From Betaproteobacteria bacterium (GTDB lineage: Bacteria > Pseudomonadota > Gammaproteobacteria > Burkholderiales > SG8-39): a stretch of DNA of 5,747 nt. Within the stretch, counting starts at the first letter, position 1. Every line of letters begins with the position of its first letter. Shown here in pieces: positions 1 through 5,747 of the stretch. The stretch lies in contig SHXL01000174.1 of assembly GCA_009693345.1 (NCBI GenBank), positions 1 to 5,747 on the forward strand, written 5' to 3'. The notes beneath the pieces are model-generated. The model did not search any database, was not told the origin of the DNA, and was given only the letters and a program-made list of their open reading frames with translations. Both the position numbers and the translations under genes were made by a program.

Positions 1-487
1 GCTTGGCGCGAGCCGGCCCAACGAGGTTGACGAGGCGCGGCAGCGTGCCCCAGGTAAGCGGAATGCCGAGCGAGATTTCCGGCAGTGAGACGAAGGCATT
101 TTCCGCGATGACGCGCCAGTCAAGCGCCGCGGCGAGCGCCAGCCCGCCGCCGATGGCGTAGCCCTCGATCGCGGCAATCGTAATCTGCGGCACTTCCTCC
201 CAGGCGCGCGCCATGCGGAAGCCGAGCGCCGCGATCTCGCGCTGCTCGTCCAGCGGCCGCGCGGCGCTGCCCCAGCGACTCGCATCCTTAAGATCGGCGC
301 CCGCGCAAAAGCAGCCGCCGCTGCCGTGCACGATGACGACATCGATATCGCGCATCGCGCTTACACGGCCCGCGCAAGCAATCATTTCGCGCATCAGCTT
401 CGCCGACATCGCATTGCGCACTTCCGGGCGGTTCAAGCTCACCGCGGCAATCCCATTCTTTGTTTCTAGTTTCAGGGTGCGGTACAT
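1..487 (-). CDS. Enoyl-CoA hydratase/isomerase family protein (crotonase fold), C-terminus cut off by window edge
   Basis: The reverse strand reads without a stop from an ATG at 487-485 to the window edge, giving 162 residues; a full family member is about 250-270. It starts MYRTLKLETK, has the family NRPEVRNAM segment (residues 19-27), the first oxyanion-hole motif FCAGADLKD (60-68) and the second, GYAIGGGLALA (109-119), then LPEISLGI (135-142). Crotonases bind acyl-CoA thioesters and stabilise an enolate in the oxyanion hole. By alignment from memory with rat crotonase, the second catalytic Glu (rat 164) is kept as Glu137, but the first (rat 144) is Ala117. A standard hydratase role is therefore doubtful; isomerase, hydrolase or another acyl-CoA reaction is possible. 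The start is supported by an AAGGG about 9 nt upstream (501-497). The gene diverges from ndk and is not part of the rightward operon. The family call is firm; the substrate is unknown. Confidence 0.9.
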   Translation of the reverse strand, partial: MYRTLKLETKNGIAAVSLNRPEVRNAMSAKLMREMIACAGRVSAMRDIDVVIVHGSGGCFCAGADLKDASRWGSAARPLDEQREIAALGFRMARAWEEVPQITIAAIEGYAIGGGLALAAALDWRVIAENAFVSLPEISLGIPLTWGTLPRLVNLVGPARAK

Positions 488-528
488 GGTCTTAAGCCCT
501 TGTTTTTATATGGAAGTGCGTCTGGCCA

Positions 529-537
529 TGCTATACT
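529..537 (+). promoter_or_regulatory. Extended -10 promoter upstream of ndk
   Basis: The sequence TGCTATACT matches the extended -10 pattern TGnTATAAT with one mismatch (C at the fifth position of the hexamer). It lies in the 87-bp gap between two divergent genes and would start transcription near 543-545, about 30 nt before the ndk start. No good -35 hexamer is seen at 16-18 bp spacing, which is common for extended -10 promoters. The tightly packed genes downstream make this the likely main promoter of the ndk-rlmN-pilW-rodZ-ispG-hisS cluster. The motif is seen; its activity is inferred. Confidence 0.6.
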
Positions 538-562
538 TGAAAGCTATTCTGCAACAGCTCGC

Positions 563-566
563 GGAG
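563..566 (+). promoter_or_regulatory. Ribosome-binding site of ndk, deciding between two ATGs
   Basis: GGAG sits 8 nt before the ATG at 575 and only 3 nt before another ATG at 570. The 8-nt spacing is normal, and only the ATG at 575 opens the Ndk frame. The ATG at 570 reads just four codons (MAWR) before a TAG at 582-584. Confidence 0.65.
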
Positions 567-574
567 ACCATGGC

Positions 575-1000
575 ATGGCGGTAGAACGTACCTTTTCGAT
601 CATCAAGCCGGATGCGGTGGCAAAAAACGCGATTGGCCAGATTCTCGCGCGCTTCGAGGCGGCCGGTCTGAAGGTCATCGCCGCGCGCATGATGCACCTG
701 TCGCGCGCGCAGGCGGAGGGCTTTTACGCGGTGCACCGCGAGCGGCCGTTCTTCAAGGACCTGGTGGGTTTCATGATCTCCGGGCCGGTGCTGGTGCAGG
801 TGCTGCAGGGCGACAACGCGATCCTGAAGAACCGCGAGCTGATGGGCGCCACCGATCCGAAGAAGGCAGCGAAGGGCACGATCCGTGCCGACTTCGCCGA
901 TTCGATCGACGCCAATGCGGTGCACGGTTCGGACCCGCCGGAGACCGCTCAGGCCGAAATCGCGTTCTTCTTTCCGGGGTACGAAATCTTTCCGCGCTGA
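575..1000 (+). CDS. ndk: Nucleoside-diphosphate kinase
   Basis: The 141-residue product has the usual length for a bacterial Ndk. The enzyme moves the gamma-phosphate of ATP to nucleoside diphosphates through a phosphohistidine, keeping NTP and dNTP pools balanced in the cytoplasm. The start reads MAVERTFSIIKPDAV, with the conserved Lys11. The active-site block NAVHGSD covers residues 114-120, with His117 as the phosphorylated residue. Tyr51, Arg87 and Arg104 also fall where family nucleotide-binding residues lie. The end, EIAFFFPGYEIFPR, resembles betaproteobacterial Ndk rather than E. coli Ndk. The frame is open upstream to 500, but that extension would run through the promoter; the ATG at 575 gives the family N-terminus and has GGAG 8 nt before it. 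It is the first gene of the apparent operon, and rlmN starts 5 nt after its stop. Confidence 0.97.
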   Translation: MAVERTFSIIKPDAVAKNAIGQILARFEAAGLKVIAARMMHLSRAQAEGFYAVHRERPFFKDLVGFMISGPVLVQVLQGDNAILKNRELMGATDPKKAAKGTIRADFADSIDANAVHGSDPPETAQAEIAFFFPGYEIFPR

Positions 1001-1005
1001 AGACC

Positions 1006-2094
1006 ATGGCGACCAATCTTCTCGACCTCGATTCCGAGGGCATGGAAAAGCTCTTCGCCAGCCTTGGCGAGAAGCCCTTCCGTGCCCGCCAGGTCCTGAA
1101 ATGGATTCATCGCCGCGGCGCTGCTGATTTCATCGCGATGACCGATCTCGCCAAGGAGTTGCGCGCCAAACTGAGCGAGTCCGCGGCAATCGTTCCGCCG
1201 GTGGTCGTCGGCGACGGTACCGCGCCCGACGGCACGCGCAAGTGGCTCCTGAAGGTGGACGGCGCCAACGCGGTCGAGGCGGTATTCATTCCGGAGGACG
1301 GCCGCGGCACGCTGTGCGTTTCCAGCCAGGCGGGCTGCACTCTGGATTGCGCTTTCTGCGCCACCGGCAAGCAGGGCTTCAGCCGCAACCTGAGCGCCGC
1401 CGAGATCATCGGCCAGCTCTGGCTGGCAAACAGGGCGCTCGGCTTTCATGCGGGAGGCCCCAGAGCGGTCAGCAACGTGGTGTTCATGGGCATGGGCGAG
1501 CCGATGCTCAACTTGGATGCGGTGATTCCCGCCGCGCGCCTGATGATCGACGACAACGGTTACGGCCTGTCGCGCCGGCGCGTCACCGTTTCGACCTCCG
1601 GCGTGGTGCCCGGCATGGATCGCCTCGCCGAGGAATGCCCGGTGGCGCTTGCGGTGTCGCTGCACGCCCCCGACGACGCCTTGCGCGACCGGCTGGTGCC
1701 GATCAACCGCAAGTATCCGATCCGCCAGTTGATCGCGGCCTGCAACCGCTACCTGGAGCGCGCGCCGCGCGATTTCATCACCTTCGAATACGTGATGCTC
1801 GACGGCGTCAACGATTCGGACGCGCAGGCCAAGGCCCTGCTCGGCATCGCGGCGCAGGTGCGCTGCAAGTTCAACCTGATTCCCTTCAATCCGTTCCGCG
1901 ATTCGGGCTTCGAGCGCTCGGGGGCGGAGCAGATCCGGCGCTTCGCGCAGGTGCTGCAGCGTGCCGGGCTTACGGTCACCACGCGCAAGACGCGGGGCGA
2001 CGGCATCGATGCCGCCTGCGGCCAGCTCGCGGGCGAGGTCACCGACCGCACCCGCCGCAGCAAGACTGTCCCCATCACGGAGCTTCGTGCATGA
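1006..2094 (+). CDS. rlmN: Dual-specificity 23S rRNA (A2503-C2) / tRNA (A37-C2) methyltransferase RlmN
   Basis: This 362-residue radical SAM enzyme puts a C2 methyl group on A2503 of 23S rRNA and, in studied bacteria, on A37 of some tRNAs, which supports translational accuracy. The N-terminal NLLDLD and GEKPFRARQVLKW segments (residues 4-33) are typical of the RlmN substrate-binding domain. The 4Fe-4S cluster motif CxxxCxxC is Cys111, Cys115 and Cys118. The two catalytic cysteines are Cys104, in TLCVSSQ (E. coli Cys118), and Cys338, in IDAACGQLAG (E. coli Cys355, which carries the methyl). The SAM-binding GMGEP motif is at 162-166, followed by VTVSTSGVVP, AVSLHAPDD and FEYVMLDGVND. All key residues are present, so it should be active. 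The conserved N-terminus supports the ATG at 1006, although its ribosome-binding site is weak (GAAGA). The start is 5 nt after ndk, and the stop overlaps the pilW start by 4 nt. Confidence 0.97.
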   Translation: MATNLLDLDSEGMEKLFASLGEKPFRARQVLKWIHRRGAADFIAMTDLAKELRAKLSESAAIVPPVVVGDGTAPDGTRKWLLKVDGANAVEAVFIPEDGRGTLCVSSQAGCTLDCAFCATGKQGFSRNLSAAEIIGQLWLANRALGFHAGGPRAVSNVVFMGMGEPMLNLDAVIPAARLMIDDNGYGLSRRRVTVSTSGVVPGMDRLAEECPVALAVSLHAPDDALRDRLVPINRKYPIRQLIAACNRYLERAPRDFITFEYVMLDGVNDSDAQAKALLGIAAQVRCKFNLIPFNPFRDSGFERSGAEQIRRFAQVLQRAGLTVTTRKTRGDGIDAACGQLAGEVTDRTRRSKTVPITELRA

Positions 2095-2888
2095 ACCGCC
2101 TGACCTGTGCCACGCTCTGCGCCCTGGCATTCCTGTGTTCCGGGTGCGACTCCATGCCGAGCAAGGACTCCGCCGGGCCGGTGGTCGAATCCGTTAGCAT
2201 GACCGGCGAGCCCGGCGATCCTCGCAATCGCGCCAAAGTGCACGCCGAACTCGCCGCGCTCTACTACACCCGTGGCAACATGGCGATCGCCCTCGAGGAA
2301 TTGCGCATTGCCGCGGCAGCGGACAAGAACTATCCGCTCACCTACAGTCTGTTCGGGCTTGTCTACATGGAGTTGCGCGAGCCCAAGCTGGCGCAGGCAA
2401 ATTTCGAGCGCGGGCTGCGCCTGTCGCCTACCGACCCCGACATCAACCACAACTATGGCTGGTTCCTGTGCCAGAGCGGGCGCGAGGGCGAAGCCATCAA
2501 GTACTTCATGCAGGCGGTGAGCAACCCGCTGTATCCGACGCCGTGGCGCTCGTATTCCGCCGCGGGCATTTGCTCGCTGCGCAAGAACAACCTGAAGGAG
2601 GCGGAGGATTTCTTCCAGCGCGCGCTGCGGCAGGAGCCTGATGATCCGAGCTCCCTGTTCCAGCTGGGCCAGATCCGCTACCGCCAGGGCGGCCTGGAGG
2701 AGGCGCGCAAACTGGTCAGCCGCTACAACAGGATCGTCGAGCCGACGGCGGAATCGCTGTGGCTCGCGCTGCGCGTCGAGCGAAAGCTCGGGGAACGCGG
2801 CGCCGAATCGAGCTACGCCAACCAGCTGCGGCGGCGTTTCGCCGCCTCGCGCGAATATCAGCAGCTGCAGCGCGGGGAGTATGACTGA
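2091..2888 (+). CDS. pilW: Type IV pilus biogenesis/stability lipoprotein PilW (PilF), TPR protein
   Basis: The 265-residue protein has a short basic start, a hydrophobic signal segment (residues 4-18) and a likely lipobox ending in Cys19 (LCSGC), so it is probably a lipoprotein. After a linker, about six tetratricopeptide repeats fill residues 48-254, near 48-81, 82-115, 116-149, 151-186, 187-220 and 221-254. The HNYGWFLCQ segment (120-128) is a hallmark of PilF/PilW. In Pseudomonas and Neisseria this protein is needed for stable type IV pili, and in Pseudomonas it acts as the pilotin for the PilQ secretin in the outer membrane. The ATG at 2091 overlaps the rlmN stop (ATGA) and has GGAG 8 nt upstream. 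The frame stays open far upstream inside rlmN, but that part has no signal peptide and is a shadow. Asp20 at +2 of the mature protein is unusual for an outer-membrane lipoprotein by the E. coli rule. Confidence 0.93.
   Translation: MNRLTCATLCALAFLCSGCDSMPSKDSAGPVVESVSMTGEPGDPRNRAKVHAELAALYYTRGNMAIALEELRIAAAADKNYPLTYSLFGLVYMELREPKLAQANFERGLRLSPTDPDINHNYGWFLCQSGREGEAIKYFMQAVSNPLYPTPWRSYSAAGICSLRKNNLKEAEDFFQRALRQEPDDPSSLFQLGQIRYRQGGLEEARKLVSRYNRIVEPTAESLWLALRVERKLGERGAESSYANQLRRRFAASREYQQLQRGEYD
2874..2879 (+). promoter_or_regulatory. Closely spaced ribosome-binding site of rodZ
   Basis: GGGGAG ends 1 nt before the rodZ ATG at 2881, while 5-9 nt is usual. No other in-frame ATG, GTG or TTG lies nearby that would give a RodZ N-terminus. 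Because pilW terminates at 2886-2888, just inside rodZ, ribosomes finishing pilW may restart here with little need for a well-placed site. Confidence 0.4.
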
Positions 2889-3705
2889 CGTCGCGCAGGT
2901 CACCGAGCACGTTGCCGCAGCGGCAGGTGCCGGCGTCGGTGAAGAGCTGGCAAGCGCGCGCGCGGCGCAGGGACTGTCGATTGCCGACATCGCGCAGCAG
3001 CTCAAGTTCGCGGCGCGGCAGATCGAGGCGATGGAGCAGGGACGCTTCGAAGACCTGCCCAGCGGCACCTTCGCGCGCGGCATGGTGCGCTCCTATGCGC
3101 GCCTGCTGAAGCTCGACGCCGAACAGCTGGTCGGACGGATGGCGGCGCGCGTTACGGTGCCGGACAGCGCCGAGGCGGTCGCCAGCATCCGGCGGCCGAT
3201 CCCGATTACCGACAACAGCCGGCGCGTCAATCTGATCTATGCCGCGCTGTCGGTGGCGATTCTGGGCGTGAGCGCCGCAGTGGTGATCGAATGGCAGCGC
3301 GAGCGCTCCGATGCGGTGCGTCTCAGCTTGGTGCCCGCAGCCCGCGAGTCGCAGGTTCCAGCGGAACTGCAGCGCTACGCGGCTGCCACACCCGTCGACG
3401 TGAACCCGTCAAAGCTCGCTCCGCTGCCGGGTGCCGAGGCGGCCGCGCCGCCGCGTGCAACCCACGATAAGCGCCGGATGGTGCTGAAGTTCCAGCGCAG
3501 CTCGTGGGTCGAGATTCGCGGCCGGGACGGCAAGATACTTATCTCCCAGCTCAACCCAGGGGGCAGCGAACAGGCGGTCGAAGGCAGGCCGCCGTTCTCG
3601 CTCGTGATCGGCAATGCGCAGTATGTGCGGCTGTCCTACGAAGACCGGGAGATCGACCTCACGCCGCACGTCAAGGTCAAGGTGGCGCGCTTCACGCTCG
3701 AATAA
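2881..3705 (+). CDS. rodZ: Cytoskeleton protein RodZ (HTH domain, one membrane span, DUF4115)
   Basis: The 274-residue protein has the RodZ layout. An Xre-like helix-turn-helix domain (about 20-85) includes LSIADIAQQLKFAARQIEAM and DLPSGTFARGMVRSYARLL. Next come a basic juxtamembrane stretch, one membrane span (about 116-138), an Ala/Pro-rich periplasmic linker (about 139-199) and a C-terminal DUF4115 domain (about 200-270) with SSWVEIRGRDGKILISQL and YVRLSYEDREIDL. In E. coli, RodZ binds MreB through its cytoplasmic domain and joins it to the elongasome, helping to set rod shape. The protein is shorter than E. coli RodZ (337 residues), mostly in the linker. The start overlaps the pilW stop by 8 nt (ATGACTGA), which suggests translational coupling. 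The frame extends upstream to 2641 only as a shadow of pilW. Confidence 0.93.
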   Translation: MTDVAQVTEHVAAAAGAGVGEELASARAAQGLSIADIAQQLKFAARQIEAMEQGRFEDLPSGTFARGMVRSYARLLKLDAEQLVGRMAARVTVPDSAEAVASIRRPIPITDNSRRVNLIYAALSVAILGVSAAVVIEWQRERSDAVRLSLVPAARESQVPAELQRYAAATPVDVNPSKLAPLPGAEAAAPPRATHDKRRMVLKFQRSSWVEIRGRDGKILISQLNPGGSEQAVEGRPPFSLVIGNAQYVRLSYEDREIDLTPHVKVKVARFTLE

Positions 3706-3722
3706 CCGGGTAACCGCTACGT

Positions 3723-4994
3723 ATGGGGATGGCTCGCAGGATTTCCACGAAGGTGATGGTCGGCGGGGTCGCGATCGGCGGCGGCGCGCCGGTTGCCGTC
3801 CAGTCCATGACCAACACCGACACCGCGGACGCCGCATCGACGGTGCGGCAGGTGTTCGATCTCTGGCGCGCGGGCTCGGAACTGGTGCGCATCACCGTCA
3901 ATTCGCCTGAAGCCGCCGCGCAGGTCGCCCGCGTCCGCGGCGAGCTGGATGCCTTGGGCTGCGACGTCCCCCTGGTCGGCGACTTCCACTACAACGGCCA
4001 CAAGCTGCTCACCCAGTATCCGGAGTGCGCCCGGGCACTGGCCAAGTATCGAATCAACCCCGGAAATGTCGGAAAAGGGGCGAAACGGGATGACCAGTTC
4101 GCCACCATGATCGACGTGGCGCTGAAGTACGAAAAACCGGTGCGCATCGGCGTCAACTGGGGCAGCCTCGACCCGGAGCTGCTGGCGCGCATGATGGACG
4201 AGAACGGCCGGGGCGCCAATCCTCTTGATGCGGATGAAGTCATGCGCGAGGCGCTGATCGTTTCGGCGCTGGAGTCCGCGGCGCAGGCCGAGACGCTCGG
4301 CCTGCCGGCCGGGCGCATCGTCATTTCCTGCAAGGTGAGCGGCGTGCAGGACCTGATTCTCGTCTACCGCGCGCTGGCCCGCCGCTGCGGCTACGCGCTG
4401 CATCTCGGTCTCACCGAGGCGGGCATGGGCACCAAGGGCATCGTCGCTTCTTCGGCGGCAATGGCGGTACTTCTCAACGAAGGCATTGGCGACACGATCC
4501 GCGTCTCGCTCACGCCGGAGCCGGGGGGGGACCGCACACGGGAGGTGATCGTGGCGCAGGAGCTGCTGCAGACCATGGGGCTGCGCAGCTTCGCGCCGAT
4601 GGTCGCCGCCTGCCCGGGCTGCGGCCGCACCACCAGTACTTATTTCCAGGAGCTCGCGCAGCGCATCCAGGAGTTCCTGCGCATCCGGATGCGGGATTGG
4701 AAGCAGCGCTACCCTGGCGTGGAGGAAATGAAGGTGGCCGTGATGGGCTGCGTGGTGAACGGCCCGGGCGAGTCCAAGCATGCAGACATCGGCATCAGTC
4801 TGCCCGGCACCAATGAGGTTCCGGTGGCGCCGGTCTACATGGACGGCGAGAGGACCGTGACGCTCAAGGGCGCACGCATCGCCGAAGATTTCCAGGCGAT
4901 CGTGGAGCGCTACGTCCAGGAAAACTATGCGCCCGGGGCACGGCGGCACCGGCCGGCGCGCGCACAGGTGACACCGATCAAGGCAGTGTCGTGA
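3723..4994 (+). CDS. ispG: 4-hydroxy-3-methylbut-2-en-1-yl diphosphate synthase IspG (GcpE)
   Basis: IspG is the penultimate enzyme of the non-mevalonate (MEP) pathway. It reductively opens 2-C-methyl-D-erythritol 2,4-cyclodiphosphate to HMBPP with a 4Fe-4S cluster. The 423-residue product has the family N-terminus (VGGVAIGGGAPVAVQSMTNTDT), the TIM-barrel segments VGDFHYNGH (85-93), RINPGNVG (110-117) and HLGLTEAG (227-234), and a C-terminal cluster domain. The cluster ligands are Cys297 and Cys300 (ACPGCGRT), Cys343 (GCVVNGPGE) and Glu350. The gap from Cys300 to Cys343 is 43 residues against 32 in E. coli, which I recall as normal for betaproteobacteria. The ATG at 3723 follows an in-frame TAA at 3711; an in-frame ATG at 3729 is an alternative two codons later, and neither has a strong ribosome-binding site. 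The gene lies 17 nt after rodZ and its stop overlaps the hisS start. The last 20 residues are basic and probably a flexible tail. Confidence 0.97.
   Translation: MGMARRISTKVMVGGVAIGGGAPVAVQSMTNTDTADAASTVRQVFDLWRAGSELVRITVNSPEAAAQVARVRGELDALGCDVPLVGDFHYNGHKLLTQYPECARALAKYRINPGNVGKGAKRDDQFATMIDVALKYEKPVRIGVNWGSLDPELLARMMDENGRGANPLDADEVMREALIVSALESAAQAETLGLPAGRIVISCKVSGVQDLILVYRALARRCGYALHLGLTEAGMGTKGIVASSAAMAVLLNEGIGDTIRVSLTPEPGGDRTREVIVAQELLQTMGLRSFAPMVAACPGCGRTTSTYFQELAQRIQEFLRIRMRDWKQRYPGVEEMKVAVMGCVVNGPGESKHADIGISLPGTNEVPVAPVYMDGERTVTLKGARIAEDFQAIVERYVQENYAPGARRHRPARAQVTPIKAVS
4523..4530 (+). repeat. Run of eight G inside ispG
   Basis: Eight consecutive G bases cover the end of codon 267, codons 268-269 (Gly-Gly) and the first base of codon 270 in the PEPGGD segment of ispG. 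The reading frame is intact as given. Such runs are prone to slippage and to sequencing error. Confidence 0.95.
4980..4983 (+). promoter_or_regulatory. Ribosome-binding site supporting the GTG start of hisS
   Basis: AAGG lies 7 nt before the GTG at 4991, inside the last codons of ispG. It favours the GTG over the ATG at 5021, which would remove the conserved SLQAVRG segment before MND. Confidence 0.5.
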
Positions 4995-5747
4995 GAAATT
5001 CCCTGCAGGCGGTCCGCGGCATGAACGACGTGCTGCCGCAGGACATGGTCCTGTGGCGGTCCTTCGGCGCGACCGTCGAGGCATGGCTGGAACGCTGGGG
5101 CTACCGGGCGATCCGCATGCCGCTGGTTGAGAGCACGGTGCTGTTCCGCCGCGCCATTGGCGAGGCCACCGACATCGTCGAGAAGGAAATGTATTCCTGG
5201 CGCGACGAGCTGAACGCCGAGGAGCTGACGCTGCGCCCGGAGGGCACCGCCTCGTGCGTGCGCGCCGCGATCGAGCACAGCCTGATCTACGATGGGCCGA
5301 AGCGGCTTTGGTATGGCGGGCCGATGTACCGCCATGAGCGGCCGCAGAAGGGGCGCTACCGCGAGTTCTACCAGTACGGCGCCGAGGCCTTCGGTTTCGC
5401 AGGGCCCGACGTCGATGCGGAACTGATCGTGATGTGTGCGCGTCTCTGGACGGAGCTCGGCTTGAATGGCGTGCGCCTGGAATTGAATACCATCGGTTCG
5501 GCCGAGGAGCGCGCCCGCCACCGCGCCGACCTAGTGAAGCACCTGCAGGCACATGAAGGGAGCCTGGACGCCGATGCAAAGCGGCGATTGCACACTAACC
5601 CGCTGCGCGTGCTCGATTCGAAGAATCCCATGGTGCAGGAAGTGGCTGCCAAGGCGCCGCCCCTGATGGGCTATCTGGGGGAAGTTTCGCTTGCGCATTT
5701 TGAGGGCCTGAAGAAACTTCTCGCGGCGGCGGGAGTCGAATTCACGC
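4991..5747 (+). CDS. hisS: Histidine--tRNA ligase, C-terminus cut off by window edge
   Basis: The frame from a GTG at 4991 stays open to the edge and gives 252 residues; full HisRS is about 420-430. This class II synthetase joins histidine to tRNA-His in the cytoplasm. The N-terminus SLQAVRGMNDVLP is typical. Motif 1 lies around GYRAIRMPLVE (37-47), and LTLRPEGTA (79-87) is followed by motif 2, MYRHERPQKGRYREFYQ (112-128). Histidine- and ATP-contacting residues match E. coli with a one-residue shift: Glu84, Thr86, Arg114, Gln128 and Glu132. LNTIGS (165-170) and NPLRVLDSKNP (203-213) follow. The window ends before the second HisA motif (LVRGLDYY in E. coli), so that part cannot be judged. The start overlaps the ispG stop by 4 nt (GTGA) and has AAGG 7 nt upstream, which suggests coupled translation with ispG. 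Confidence 0.97.
   Translation, partial: MRNSLQAVRGMNDVLPQDMVLWRSFGATVEAWLERWGYRAIRMPLVESTVLFRRAIGEATDIVEKEMYSWRDELNAEELTLRPEGTASCVRAAIEHSLIYDGPKRLWYGGPMYRHERPQKGRYREFYQYGAEAFGFAGPDVDAELIVMCARLWTELGLNGVRLELNTIGSAEERARHRADLVKHLQAHEGSLDADAKRRLHTNPLRVLDSKNPMVQEVAAKAPPLMGYLGEVSLAHFEGLKKLLAAAGVEFT

Noticed and set aside
505..510. TATAAA on the minus strand as a -10 box for the crotonase-like gene
   Set aside because: No -35 match is seen at normal spacing, and the implied transcription start would fall within the AAGGG ribosome-binding site, so it is not a convincing promoter.
500..574. In-frame upstream extension of ndk by 25 codons
   Set aside because: It covers the extended -10 promoter and the ribosome-binding site, and family members start at the MAVERTF-like segment.
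213..584. A 123-codon plus-strand frame before ndk
   Set aside because: It is antisense to the crotonase-like gene, which has clear family motifs on the other strand, and its last codons are just the decoy ATG frame.
1242..2090. In-frame upstream extension of pilW by 283 codons
   Set aside because: It is an alternate frame of rlmN. It would bury the lipoprotein signal peptide in the middle of the protein, and the ATG at 2091 has a good ribosome-binding site.
1749..3083. A 444-codon minus-strand frame, and a 393-codon one at 949-2130
   Set aside because: Both are antisense to rlmN, pilW and rodZ, with composition typical of shadow frames and no motifs I recognise.
3703..3716. Short direct repeat TAACCG...TAACCG at the rodZ-ispG junction
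   Set aside because: Two 6-bp copies in a 17-nt gap that includes the rodZ stop; too short to separate from chance.
3717..5579. A 620-codon open frame on the minus strand across ispG and hisS
   Set aside because: It lies antisense to two clearly recognised genes, is very rich in Arg, Ala and His, and has no recognisable domain; long antisense frames are expected in high-GC coding DNA.

Overview
The window is high in G+C and almost fully coding. Its gene order (ndk, rlmN, pilW/pilF, rodZ, ispG, hisS) is the one I know from Betaproteobacteria. The protein sequences fit this: the Ndk C-terminus, a type IV pilus PilW directly before rodZ, and an IspG with a longer stretch between its cysteine ligands than the E. 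coli enzyme. The order or species cannot be fixed from the sequence alone.

Layout. Positions 1-487 on the minus strand hold the N-terminal 162 residues of a crotonase-fold (enoyl-CoA hydratase/isomerase family) protein that runs off the left edge. An 87-bp divergent intergenic region (488-574) carries a good extended -10 promoter pointing right. From 575 to the right edge, all genes lie on the plus strand and are tightly packed: ndk (575-1000), rlmN (1006-2094), pilW/pilF (2091-2888), rodZ (2881-3705), ispG (3723-4994) and the first 252 codons of hisS (4991 to the edge). Neighbours are 5 nt apart, overlap by 4 nt (ATGA), overlap by 8 nt (ATGACTGA), are 17 nt apart, then overlap by 4 nt (GTGA). 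This looks like one operon with translational coupling, probably transcribed from the promoter upstream of ndk.

How the genes relate. They are housekeeping genes from different processes. Ndk balances NTP pools, RlmN methylates 23S rRNA and tRNA adenines, and HisS charges tRNA-His. IspG makes an isoprenoid precursor, which feeds undecaprenyl carriers and quinones. RodZ links MreB to cell-wall elongation, and PilW is the lipoprotein that helps the type IV pilus secretin assemble. The shared theme is growth (translation plus envelope building), not a single pathway.

I found no mobile element, CRISPR array, RNA gene, terminator or unknown gene, and no evidence for an undescribed system. Points worth a second look are modest: a missing catalytic glutamate in the crotonase-like protein, an Asp at +2 of the predicted mature PilW lipoprotein, a decoy ATG overlapping the ndk start, a ribosome-binding site almost touching the rodZ start, and an eight-G run inside ispG.
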